A stretch of 19,509 nucleotides of DNA from Baffinella frigidus (GCA_026770585.1 MU647382.1:44393-63901); one strand, 5' to 3'. Counted from the first letter of the stretch, positions 15,601-18,071 are shown. Notes: generated by a model from the letters alone, not told the origin. Numbers and translations are program-made.

Positions 15601-17497
15601 TATAATCTATATAATGATGTGTGGTACCTACGTGTAAAATGCCAGGTACGCTGGCAGTTGTAGCGTTGTGTGCCCCCCTACATCAAATAGTGGATTTATA
15701 TAATCTATATAATGATGTGTGGTACCTACGTGTAAAATGCCAGGTACGCTGGCAGTTGTAGCGTTGTGTTTTTAAGTAGTGGGACGATCCTGAGCACGCC
15801 AGGAGTGTCGCCGAGAAGACCATCGATCTCACCCAGGAGTTCTTACACGAGTAAATTGGGGTCCGTACCGCACTTTACAATAATTCACTCTTGCAGATTT
15901 TCACTGAAGTTGAACTCTTTTTCAAATTATTGAGACGCTCCACGTGAATACAACACAGGCCAGTGGTACGAATGTATGTGCAAAAAAAGAATCCAGTCGT
16001 ATCCAGGCTAACCCCCCGTGGGGAACCGTATCCAGGGCGAGAAGGCGATGAAGGAGATCGCGGACAAGGAGGAGGCGGACAAGCGCAAGGAGGAGGACGA
16101 GAAGCGTGATGCGGCGTCCAAGTCCGAGGCTTCGTCTGACGATGACGATGATGATGATGAGGTGCGGGCGCACACCCTAGTCATCGGACACACCCTAGTC
16201 ATCGTGTCATCATCTCAATCATCTCACATGTCATCAGTCATGCCAGCATGTCTGTATGTCAGCATATCAGCATGTCAGCATAGTTTGCGGTAAGCGGAGG
16301 GAAAGAACAGGACGAGAAGCGTGAGGCGGCATCCAAGTCCGAGGCTTCGTCTGACGATGACGATGATGATGATGATGAGGTGCGAACACACCCACCTTGC
16401 CTTCAAATAATCCCCTACAACAACAAGTATTTCCTTTAGAAACACCTTTAAATCCTTACAAAAACAAGGTTTGGGTGAGGGGTGTGGGATTTCAGGCGCC
16501 GGGTTGGCGTTTTCGCGTTTGAGGAGCCGGGTTGGCGTTTTCCCCGCGGGATAGTGCTGGGTTCCGCTACCGAGCGAGGACGGGACACCATTTTAAAAAC
16601 TTGAACCTGAATCCTGAAGGAAATGAACTTTTAAAATGAAAAGTCAGGACCGGAATCCCGGTCCTGACTGTCTTACATGTGCCGAGTTGGCTCGACAGCG
16701 GTAGGCGCGGTCTAACAGAGAGGGTTTCGGTAGCTGTCTGCCTCAGCAGATGCTAGAGGGCCACCTACCCAGAGTCGTATATCACCGAGTGTACAACGTA
16801 TACGAAGACGAACACAAAAGTTGTCCATTGTCAATACCACCAAGTATCTCTTAAGTGGCCAGTAGGCTCATACGCCCTACCGTAGGGCCCTAGGACCTGC
16901 CTAGGACCTATTGGCCCTCAAATTTGTCGGCATGGCCATTTAAGGGATACAACATATACAAAGAGTAACAGAGGTTTCCGGTAGCTGTCCCCCGCGGGTG
17001 CAAACCCGCAGAAGAGGCCGACCCCCGCGGCCAGTCAGGTAGCGAGCCTCGGCCATGGGCCAGGTCGCGAGCCTCTAGTTGAGTGCCCTCTAGCGGGGTC
17101 ATACGCGGGTGCAAACCCGCAGAAGATGCTAGAGGGCCACCTACCCAGAGTCATCTATCACCGAGAATACAACGTATCCCTTAATTGGCGAGTAGGCTCA
17201 TACGCCCAACGGTAGGGCGCTAGCACCTGCCTAGGGCGAGTTAGGGCGATGAATCGCCCGTCCGCCACTTAAGGGATATGAAGACGAACAAAAAAGTTAT
17301 CCATAGTCAATTCCACCAAGGCATGGTCCTACTGTAGGGTCCTAGGGGGGGGCGGTTTCTTATGAGCGAGGTACCCCTGTAGCTTGTCGCGGTCGTGAAC
17401 TGTGACGAACCGATCGCTTGGTACTAACCGCCTTTTCTCTCTCGGGGAGCAGGACGATGAGGATGATGCGGCTGACAAGAAGAAGAGCGAGCTCTAA
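5280..17497 (+). CDS. CRT: Calreticulin, 13 exons, complete (411 aa)
   Basis: Joined exons: 5280-5376, 5938-6067, 7189-7255, 7907-8044, 8983-9078, 9439-9531, 10685-10792, 11687-11745, 13312-13387, 14030-14134, 15081-15176, 16036-16161, 17453-17497. They total 1236 bases including TAA, in frame throughout; 411 residues is normal for the family. Calreticulin is an ER-lumen lectin chaperone and Ca2+ store for glycoproteins. Visible: signal peptide 1-23 ending ASASA; N-domain about 24-205 with C107 and C138, CGGGYIKL and VMFGPDICG signatures, glycan-site residues Y111, K113 and Y129; P-domain about 208-303 with three A repeats (the second is KPAGHDD, not KPEDWD) and three B repeats; GFELWQ with E320 as in plants; acidic C-domain with seven Asp in a row; C-terminal KSEL, a KDEL-type retrieval signal. 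All introns are GT...CAG, but few donors match GTAAGT. An expressed gene is likely, since the frame is intact amid many decayed exon copies. Confidence 0.93.
5377..5937 (+). other. Intron 1 (561 bp)
   Basis: Starts GTGCCC and ends TGTGCGCAG after a T-rich tract. Holds a hairpin at about 5644-5671 (GGCGGTGTGCGC / GCGCACCGCC). No exon copy is recognised here. Long open frames on either strand are accidental products of the GC content. Confidence 0.85.
5938..6067 (+). CDS. CRT: Calreticulin exon 2
   Basis: Residues 33-75 plus two bases: DTWESRWVPSTFKSGDEGKW, then the GKYYGDANNKGL segment typical of the N-domain, ending TTTDYR. Donor GTGCGC splits a TGG codon (phase 2) and restores DYRWYDIS when joined to exon 3, matching the plant DYRFYAIS motif. 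Confidence 0.9.
6474..6678. mobile_element. Inverted-repeat element in intron 2 (family L)
   Basis: About 205 bp. Left end CCACCAGCAACCCG with GCAGCTTATATCCGGATCGG mirrors right end CCGGTATAAGCTGCTACGGG with GGGTTGCTGGTGG. The interior carries a small hairpin ACCGAAGAAATCTCTTCGGT, a GTAGTAATTTTC segment and the CCTACTGTAGGGTCG core found in other elements. Non-coding. Confidence 0.75.
6689..6826. mobile_element. Long imperfect palindrome in intron 2
   Basis: About 138 bp folding on itself over its whole length: CCACCAGCCCTAAGAGTCGG mirrors CCATTCTGAGGGCTGGTGG, continuing through GAGCAAATCG / CGATTTGCTC to a centre at GTCGGATTCCGAC. MITE-like, without coding capacity. It sits 11 bp after element L. 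Confidence 0.8.
6879..6905 (+). pseudogene. Decayed copy of exon 3 start (first)
   Basis: CCCAG then GTACGACGTCCCATCGAAGA resembles the true exon 3 start (GCAG then GTACGACATCTCGGCGAAGA). It reads YDVPSKT against YDISAKT. The acceptor AG is kept, but the match fades after about 27 bases into ACCCTGA-type repeats, and no donor follows. Confidence 0.7.
7087..7125 (+). pseudogene. Decayed copy of exon 3 start (second)
   Basis: GGGCAG then GTACGCCATTTCGGCGTCGT reads YAISAS, parallel to YDISAK of the true exon 102 bases downstream, with the same upstream GGGCAG acceptor. Similarity ends within about 35 bases and there is no matching donor. Confidence 0.75.
7189..7255 (+). CDS. CRT: Calreticulin exon 3
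   Basis: Residues 76-98: completes W76, then YDISAKTPAFNNKGKKLVLQ and YT. It is the last of three similar exon starts in this intron region and the only one that continues as the conserved FNNKGKKLVLQYT core. Donor GTGCAA, phase 0. Confidence 0.92.
7334..7365. repeat. Perfect hairpin in intron 3
   Basis: CTGTTTTGGTTAAC, loop TTTT, GTTAACCAAAACAG: 14 base pairs without mismatch. It may be a minimal palindromic element or a folded intron structure; I see only one copy. Confidence 0.8.
7411..7480 (+). pseudogene. Two copies of the exon 3 3' end and donor
   Basis: At 7456-7480 GAGATGGTGCTCCAGTGACA and CGGTGCA parallel the true exon end (AAGCTGGTCCTCCAGTACAC, GGTGCA) with one inserted base. At about 7413-7426 a shorter version CAGGACACGGTGCACTCC recurs. 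Both keep the ACACG/GTGCA donor context but lack the frame. Confidence 0.6.
7708..7750 (+). pseudogene. Decayed copy of exon 4 start
   Basis: CTCAG then GTGAAGCACGAGCAGCACCT reads VKHEQHLDCSSAS, against VKHEQNLDCGGGY in the true exon 199 bases downstream. The acceptor and first 30 or so bases are kept. The CGGGY motif needed for glycan binding is lost and the copy runs into a CCTACCGTAGG repeat. Confidence 0.8.
7907..8044 (+). CDS. CRT: Calreticulin exon 4
   Basis: Residues 99-144. Carries both family signatures: KHEQNLDCGGGYIKLA (C107, Y111, K113) and VMFGPDICG (C138), with Y129 between. The two Cys correspond to the conserved N-domain disulfide. Donor after CGG is GTCATC (weak), phase 0, joining to VHVIF. 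Confidence 0.92.
8159..8245 (+). pseudogene. Second copy of exon 4 3' half
   Basis: An open copy reading MPDQAKLGGDTEYLIMFGPD then ICGYSTKR, with a donor-position GTCGGC as in the true exon. It lacks the acceptor and the first half of the exon (no KHEQNLDCGGG). The following AATACTCT...GGAAGGCTGTTTACTACACG intron sequence is duplicated too, so the repeat unit is about 185-200 bp. Confidence 0.85.
8341..8391 (+). pseudogene. Third copy of exon 4 3' end
   Basis: Reads EYSVMFGPDICGCSTKK with one Tyr-to-Cys change and a GTGCAG where the donor would be. It follows GTTTACTACACGCACGTAGG, the same junction as the second copy. No acceptor precedes it. Confidence 0.85.
8476..8611. mobile_element. Complete family C element in intron 4
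   Basis: About 136 bp. ATCTCCATACACGTATTAAT and TAATTGCTTTTGGCAACGAA mirror TTCGTTGCACCAAAAGCAAT and TTAATACTTTTGTGGAGAT. The core has AAATTACTACAC / GTGTAGTAAATTT. A half-copy lies at 2160-2236. Non-coding. Confidence 0.85.
8737..8775 (+). pseudogene. Decayed copy of exon 5 start
   Basis: CTGAG then GTGCACGTGATGTTCACGTA reads VHVMFTYKVKKLVAARK, against VHVIFTYKGKNHLIKKE in the true exon 246 bases downstream. The acceptor is GAG, not CAG. After about 40 bases the match is lost and no donor follows at the right place. Confidence 0.8.
8983..9078 (+). CDS. CRT: Calreticulin exon 5
   Basis: Residues 145-176: VHVIFTYKGKNHLIKKEIKP then ETDEKTHIYTLI, the conserved strand region before NPDNTYEV. 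Acceptor TTTCAG; donor GTGAGC, the closest of the set to consensus. Phase 0 on both sides. Confidence 0.93.
9079..9438 (+). other. Intron 5 (360 bp)
   Basis: The shortest intron, starting GTGAGC and ending CCTGCAG. It is strongly C-rich on the + strand with CCCTAAC / CCCCCAAAC drifted repeats and a C-run at about 9388-9398. The strand bias makes long accidental frames on the minus strand. No exon copy is seen. Confidence 0.85.
9439..9531 (+). CDS. CRT: Calreticulin exon 6
   Basis: Residues 177-207: VNPDNTYEVQIDLKKVESGS then LYEDFDMIPPK, the end of the N-domain leading into the P-domain. Acceptor CTGCAG, donor GTACCC, phase 0. Confidence 0.93.
9561..9601. repeat. TC dinucleotide repeat
   Basis: About 20 CT/TC units with one CC interruption, 30 bases into intron 6. 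Confidence 0.9.
9802..9858 (+). pseudogene. Decayed copy of exon 6 3' half with donor
   Basis: Reads LKMVLSGSLCEDFDITPPK, against LKKVESGSLYEDFDMIPPK in the true exon, and is followed by GTACAA where the true exon has GTACCC. The frame is open, but the first 12 residues (VNPDNTYEVQID) and the acceptor are missing. Confidence 0.85.
10070..10126 (+). pseudogene. Exon 7 copy 1 (decayed)
   Basis: GGTTCGCAG then ATGATCAAGGACCCGAAGGG reads MIKDPKGKTPEEWDERSS and stops at TAA. It keeps the acceptor and one A-type P-domain repeat but lacks the second repeat and a phase-0 donor. Its first codon ATG replaces ACG of the true exon. Confidence 0.85.
10253..10292 (+). pseudogene. Exon 7 copy 2 (internal deletion)
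   Basis: CGTTCGCAG then ACGATCAAGGAGAAGCCCGA reads TIKEKPEEWDER; four codons (DPKG region) are missing in frame. Similarity ends at GACGAGCG and runs into TTTTTTGGCTCC. No donor follows. Confidence 0.85.
10433..10500 (+). pseudogene. Exon 7 copy 3 (frameshifted)
   Basis: GGTTCGCAG then ACGATCCAGGACCCGAAGGG reads TIQDPKGKK and is then thrown out of frame by an extra base (AAGTACCGAGGAG for AAGCCCGAGGAG). Recognisable similarity continues to GCGCGAGATTTCGC, parallel to GCGCGAGGAGATCGC. Confidence 0.85.
10685..10792 (+). CDS. CRT: Calreticulin exon 7 (true copy, fourth of four)
   Basis: Residues 208-243: TIKDPKGKKPEEWDEREEIA then DPADVKPAGHDDIPKQ. These are the first and second A-type P-domain repeats; the second has KPAGHDD where animals have KPEDWD, close to the plant KPEGYDD. 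Only this copy reaches a donor (GTAATA, phase 0) and joins to IVDPAAAKPEDWDD. Confidence 0.93.
10800..10977. repeat. Degenerate ACAGTTGTATAGTTG array
   Basis: Roughly 10-14 bp direct repeats (TTGTAAAAACA, then CAGTTGTACAGTTGTATAG, and drifted forms) fill the 5' part of intron 7. Confidence 0.7.
10987..11032 (+). pseudogene. Copy of exon 7 3' end
   Basis: ATCGCGGACCCAGCCCGCCG and GCCACGACGACATCCTCAAG then CAG match the last third of exon 7, with an 11-base deletion that breaks the frame. GGCC replaces the donor GTAA. A shorter third copy (GCCGGGCACGACGACATCCC) lies at 11191-11210. Confidence 0.85.
11217..11265. repeat. CCCTAAA telomere-type tract
   Basis: Six or seven perfect CCCTAAA units, the complement of TTTAGGG, the telomere repeat of plants and many green algae. 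It is inside an intron, so it is an interstitial tract. Confidence 0.9.
11287..11440. repeat. ACACCCT / CACCCTA tandem array
   Basis: About 20 near-perfect 7-bp units (ACACCCT) with a few variants such as GTGACCT and GAACCTT. The unit resembles a one-base drift of the telomere-type CCCTAAA tract just upstream. Confidence 0.85.
11687..11745 (+). CDS. CRT: Calreticulin exon 8
   Basis: Residues 244-262 plus two bases: IVDPAAAKPEDWDDESDGE, the third A-type repeat with the canonical KPEDWDD. Donor GTACCT splits W263 (phase 2) and joins to GGAGGCGCCG to give GEWEAPMM. Confidence 0.92.
11930..11971 (+). pseudogene. Decayed copy of exon 8 3' end
   Basis: AACTGGGGCGATGAGTCTTG and ACGGCAAGTGGTGCC parallel GACTGGGACGACGAGTCTGA and CGGCGAGTGGTACC of the true exon, including its donor GTGCCC/GTACCT. 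One inserted base breaks the frame. Fainter copies lie at about 12072-12112 (GCTGGGATGATGTCTGGCGG, GTGGTACACTCCC) and 12496-12530 (GGTTGGACGATGAGTCCTGA). Confidence 0.7.
11984..12062 (+). repeat. Dispersed repeat P, copy 1
   Basis: TTTTGTACGGGAATTGGAGC, CTCAACGTC and GCCGGGAATTGGAGCTGG recur at 14152-14226, directly after the exon 10 donor, and at 14383-14414, where a family D element interrupts it. All three follow a true or decayed exon end. Confidence 0.7.
12118..12236. mobile_element. MITE-like element, family B copy 1
   Basis: CAGGAGTACCTCGCT at the left and AGCGAGGTACCCCTG at the right form terminal inverted repeats, continued by AGAAAC / GTTTCTT. TA flanks each side. The centre is CCTAGG and CCTACTGTAGGGTCGTAGG. 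Non-coding. Confidence 0.85.
12312..12488. mobile_element. Inverted-repeat element with AGGATGCTAGAGGGGCCT end
   Basis: AGGATGCTAGAGGGGCCTGT at the left mirrors ATAGGCCTCTCTAGCATTCT at the right. The interior has GTGTAGTAACTTTCGTTG, the core shared with families C and D, next to TGGTCACGTGA. Non-coding. Confidence 0.7.
12573..12677 (+). mobile_element. MITE-like element, family A copy 2
   Basis: TATCTCTTAAGTGGCCAGTT ... ATGGCCACTTCAGGGGTA, with core CCCTACCGTAGGGCCCTAGG and ACCTGCCTAGGACCTCTTGG. TA flanks both sides. Non-coding. Confidence 0.85.
12915..12986. repeat. CCCTAAA telomere-type tract
   Basis: About nine CCCTAAA units with CCCCAA variants, in intron 8. Confidence 0.85.
13029..13103 (-). 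repeat. Dispersed repeat K, reversed copy
   Basis: Read on the minus strand it contains CACCTACCCAGAGTCATATA, TCACCGAG and TATACGAAGA, matching the copies at 16746 and 17124. It carries no element A insertion, so it is another uninterrupted copy. Confidence 0.75.
13128..13311. repeat. 71-bp tandem repeat across the exon 9 acceptor
   Basis: GGATGTAGGCTGAGCGATTT occurs at 13138, 13209 and, with two changes, 13280: an exact 71-bp period. The second unit includes GTGCAGGAAATGCGCCGATG, a copy of the acceptor plus the exon 9 start (GAGCAGGGAGGCGCCGATGATG), so the duplication spans the intron/exon border. Confidence 0.8.
13312..13387 (+). CDS. CRT: Calreticulin exon 9
   Basis: Completes W263 and encodes residues 264-288: EAPMMDNPEFKGDWFPKMMK then NEAYK. 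These are the first and second B-type P-domain repeats (GEWEAPMMDNPEFKG, DWFPKMMKNEAYKG). Acceptor GAGCAG, donor GTGCTG, phase 0 at the 3' end. Confidence 0.92.
13672..13722 (+). pseudogene. Decayed exon 10 copy, upstream 1
   Basis: GTAG then GGCATTTGGGTGGCGGATCC parallels CAG then GGCATCTGGGTGGCGGATGA. A five-base loss breaks the frame, but GACTTTCCGGACGACGCCGA still matches the true GATTTCGCGGACGACGCCGA. It starts GIWVAD like the real exon. Confidence 0.85.
13759..13802. repeat. Strong hairpin in intron 9
   Basis: TTGGTCACGTGTCCGCCCG, loop AAAA, then CGGGCGGGCACGTGACCAA (with an adjacent G): 19 near-perfect pairs. It is followed by TGAAAATTACTACACAC, the motif also seen after the hairpin at 380. 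The two probably belong to one degraded element family. Confidence 0.8.
13860..13890 (+). pseudogene. Decayed exon 10 copy, upstream 2
   Basis: GGGACTTCGCGGACGACGCC followed by GAACCCTAC matches the middle of exon 10 (GGATTTCGCGGACGACGCCG, AGCTGTAC) for about 28 bases. No acceptor or donor. Confidence 0.65.
13931..14029. repeat. CCCCCGAAACTGCAGG repeats at the exon 10 acceptor
   Basis: Four copies of ACCCCCGAAACTGCAGG at about 13920, 13949, 13981 and 14014, separated by short spacers. The last CTGCAG is the true acceptor, so the three upstream copies are identical potential acceptors. Confidence 0.85.
14030..14134 (+). CDS. CRT: Calreticulin exon 10
   Basis: Residues 289-323: GIWVADDIPNPDFADDAELY then NFVKDNGLVGFELWQ. 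Contains the third B-type repeat and the ELWQ strand; E320 stands where animal calreticulins have Asp of the glycan site, and plants also have Glu. Acceptor CTGCAG, donor GTAACC, phase 0. Confidence 0.93.
14251..14304 (+). pseudogene. Open copy of exon 10 3' half with donor
   Basis: Reads ELYNFVQDSGLVGFELWQ with only two changes from the true exon, followed by GTCAGC. The frame is open for 18 codons, but the first half and the CAG acceptor are missing. Confidence 0.85.
14415..14583. mobile_element. Inverted-repeat element, family D copy 2
   Basis: GCCGAGTATTCATAATGAAT and ACGATTTTGG at the left mirror CGTATCCATTATGAATACTC and GTCCGGATGAGATC at the right. The interior has AATAAGACAGTC and TCTAGACTTCATTTAGAGCC, shared in reverse with copy 3 at 18391. 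It interrupts repeat P between GCCGGGGA and GGAGCCGTTGGG. Non-coding. Confidence 0.85.
14717..14785 (-). pseudogene. Inverted copy of exon 10 3' end, donor included
   Basis: On the minus strand it reads GAGCTGTACAACTTCGTCAA, GGACAGCGGCCTTGTGGGCT, TCGAGCTCTGGCAG, then GTAACCGTCCGTAACCGG: ELYNFVKDSGLVGFELWQ plus the donor and first intron bases. It is almost identical to 14081-14151 but reversed, about 570 bases downstream in the same intron. Confidence 0.9.
14892..15032 (+). pseudogene. Two copies of exon 11 acceptor and first codons
   Basis: At 14892 and 14998 GTGAAGGCTGCATGTCACTC follows CACAG and GACAG, in a repeat of about 106 bp that also includes TACGCCCTGCAC upstream. They match CAG then GTGAAGGCCGGA of the true exon for only about 10 bases and then diverge. 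Confidence 0.65.
15081..15176 (+). CDS. CRT: Calreticulin exon 11
   Basis: Residues 324-355: VKAGTIFDNILVCDDPAYAK then SVAEKTIVPFQE. VKAGTIFDN is the conserved last N-domain-side strand and AYAK the start of the long helix. Acceptor ACTCAG, donor GTCCGG (weak), phase 0. Confidence 0.92.
15291..15377 (+). pseudogene. Near full-length open copy of exon 11
   Basis: Reads GTIFDSILVHDHFGNAKSDA then ERTIVPFLV, followed by GTCCGG exactly as at the true donor. The first three codons and the CAG acceptor are replaced by AAGTAGTG, and neither AG there gives the required phase 0. Substitutions at C336, P339 and Q354 positions suggest relaxed constraint. Confidence 0.85.
15432..15507. repeat. Alternating ACGT-rich palindromic tract
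   Basis: GTATATATGTATACGTCGTA ... GTGTACACGTACACGTATAC ... GTATGCATATACGTCG: mostly alternating purine/pyrimidine and largely self-complementary. Such sequence can form cruciform or Z-DNA. Confidence 0.7.
15515..15575 (+). pseudogene. Decayed exon 11 copy with stops
   Basis: GATGACATCCTGGTGTAGGA, CGACCCCGATTAGACCATCG and TCCCCTTCCAGGAG match the true exon with an internal deletion and TAG codons, and still end in CAGGAG followed by GTCCGG. A further worn copy at 15779-15850 (GGGACGATCCTGAGCACGCC, GTCGCCGAGAAGACCATCGA) has lost the donor. Confidence 0.85.
16036..16161 (+). CDS. CRT: Calreticulin exon 12
   Basis: Residues 356-397: GEKAMKEIADKEEADKRKEE, DEKRDAASKSEASS, then seven Asp and Glu. 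This is the charged helix and the start of the acidic, low-affinity high-capacity Ca2+-binding C-domain. Acceptor ATCCAG, donor GTGCGG, phase 0. GAT/GAC runs make it slippage-prone. Confidence 0.92.
16311..16379 (+). pseudogene. In-frame exon 12 copy (possible cassette exon)
   Basis: Reads DEKREAASKSEASS plus eight Asp and Glu, 23 codons, open, preceded by AACAG and followed by GTGCGA. Both borders are phase 0, so its inclusion would lengthen the protein to 434 residues without a frame change. The tract before AACAG is purine-rich (GCGGAGGGAAAGAACAG), a poor acceptor. It could be a used cassette exon or a recent inert copy. Confidence 0.6.
16643..16668. repeat. Perfect hairpin in intron 12
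   Basis: GTCAGGACCGG, loop AATC, CCGGTCCTGAC. Just upstream, CATTTTAAAAACTT and AACTTTTAAAATG at 16589-16637 form a second hairpin. It resembles a bacterial terminator in shape only; no such role is expected here. Confidence 0.75.
16746..16844 (+). repeat. Dispersed repeat K, uninterrupted copy
   Basis: GCAGATGCTAGAGGGCCACC, TACCCAGAGTCGTATATCAC, then ACAACGTATACGAAGACGAA and CAATACCACCAAG. This is the same sequence as 17124-17320 but without the element A4 insertion there. Confidence 0.85.
16845..16949 (+). mobile_element. MITE-like element, family A copy 3
   Basis: TATCTCTTAAGTGGCCAGTA ... ATGGCCATTTAAGGGATA with the standard core CCCTACCGTAGGGCCCTAGG. It follows repeat K copy 1 immediately, and TA flanks both ends. 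Confidence 0.85.
17124..17320 (+). repeat. Dispersed repeat K, copy interrupted by A4
   Basis: Left part 17124-17174 ends ACAACG, right part 17279-17320 starts TGAAGACGAA and ends TTCCACCAAG. Element A4 lies between. Comparison with 16746-16844 shows the insertion point. Confidence 0.85.
17175..17278 (+). mobile_element. MITE-like element, family A copy 4
   Basis: TATCCCTTAATTGGCGAGTA ... TCCGCCACTTAAGGGATA. The core has diverged (CCCAACGGTAGGGCGCTAGC), and the usual TTGGCC...AAATTTG segment is replaced by GAGTTAGGGCGATGAATCGC. It has inserted at TA inside repeat K. Confidence 0.85.
17321..17379. mobile_element. Right half of a family B element (B2)
   Basis: CATGGTCCTACTGTAGGGTC, GGCGGTTTCTTATGAGCGAG and GTACCCCTG match the right part of B1 and B3, but the left inverted repeat is missing. 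A truncated copy. Confidence 0.7.
17422..17452 (+). promoter_or_regulatory. Branch-point and acceptor of intron 12
   Basis: TACTAAC at 17422-17428 is a perfect match to the strongest known branch-site consensus. CGCCTTTTCTCTCTC follows and then GAGCAG, 25 bases from branch A to splice site. This is the best-formed acceptor of the gene, in contrast to the weak contexts elsewhere. Confidence 0.7.
17453..17497 (+). CDS. CRT: Calreticulin exon 13 and stop
   Basis: Residues 398-411, DDEDDAADKKKSEL, then TAA. Ends in KSEL, a variant of the KDEL/HDEL signal that retrieves ER-lumen proteins from the Golgi. The acidic stretch continues the C-domain from exon 12. Confidence 0.92.
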   Translation, partial: DDEDDAADKKKSEL

Positions 17498-17849
17498 ACA
17501 AGCCGCCCTCCATCCGACCGTCTTCCCGTTGAAAAACGTCAAAACGAAAAGAGTTTCGAGCGAGGGGAGAGCTCTCTCCTTCCATTATTCCAATGTCGTG
17601 GCGTCAAGAACTTCAACCCGTCGTACATCATTCAAACGTCTTCACGCCGTTGAAACGTTTAAAAGACAAGAACGTCGAGCGACGAGCGACACACGTAAAA
17701 TACCGTAAATTCTCGGGACCCGCCGCTATCTTAATGCTCGGCGGTTACTACATGCAACGTGCTTGCACCCTCCGCGCCTGAGGTGTGGGTTGGTGCGTGG
17801 TGTTGCGAGAAAGTGAAATATATTTACACGACCTGCTCCGTGGGTATCT
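17498..17849 (+). other. Calreticulin 3' UTR and flank
   Basis: No repeat element is seen in the 350 bases after the stop. An AT-richer patch AAAGTGAAATATATTTACAC lies at about 17811. Neither AATAAA nor the TGTAA of some green algae is found before 17850, so the polyadenylation site cannot be placed. Confidence 0.5.
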
Positions 17850-17850
17850 A

Positions 17851-17967
17851 CAGGGGTACCTCGATTACAAGAAAACGTCACCCCCCTAGGACGACCATAG
17901 GGCCCTAGGCATAGGCCTACTGTAGGGTCCTACGGGGAGGCGTTTTCTTGTAATCGAGGTACCCCTG
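17851..17967. mobile_element. MITE-like element, family B copy 3 (complete)
   Basis: CAGGGGTACCTCGATTACAA and GAAAACG at the left mirror CGTTTTCTTGTAATCGAGGT and ACCCCTG at the right. TA flanks both ends. Core CCTAGGACGACCATAGGGCC and CCTACTGTAGGGTCC. The cleanest copy of the family. Confidence 0.88.
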
Positions 17968-18071
17968 TAGGCTCTGAGGGCATCTGAGGACGCAAGGTTA
18001 TGAGGACGCCACAATAGATTCACTTATGGGGCCTGTACAGGGGTACCTCGCTCATAAGAAAACGACCACCC

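Larger units (their letters stand above)
15186..15780. repeat. Tandem 95-bp segment in intron 11
   Basis: CCCCCTACATCAAATAGTGG, ATTTATATAATCTATATAAT and GATGTGTGGTACCTACGTGT, with hairpin GCCAGGTACGCTGGC, occur three times, starting near 15186, 15577 and 15672. The first and third end in TTTTTAAGTAGTGGGACGAT, leading into an exon 11 copy; the second runs straight into the third. Confidence 0.85.
15177..16035 (+). other. Intron 11 (859 bp)
   Basis: Starts GTCCGG, ends CGTATCCAG. Built largely from three copies of a roughly 95-bp segment alternating with three decayed exon 11 copies, plus an ATACGTCGTATACG-rich palindromic tract. Confidence 0.85.
16162..17452 (+). other. Intron 12 (1291 bp)
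   Basis: Starts GTGCGG, ends GGGGAGCAG after a good pyrimidine tract. Contains short direct repeats (CACACCCTAGTCATCG twice, then CAGCATGTC units to 16280), an exon 12 copy, a 26-nt hairpin, repeat K twice, elements A3, A4 and half of B2, and two identical small hairpins GCGGGTGCAAACCCGC at 16994 and 17105. Confidence 0.85.

Noticed and set aside
16643-16668. Rho-independent terminator
   Set aside because: The shape fits, but the locus is eukaryotic and intronic, and no T-run follows.
13128-17320. CRISPR-like arrays (71-bp repeat, GCGGGTGCAAACCCGC pairs)
   Set aside because: Too few units, spacers that are themselves repeated, and a clear explanation as tandem duplication and element copies in introns.
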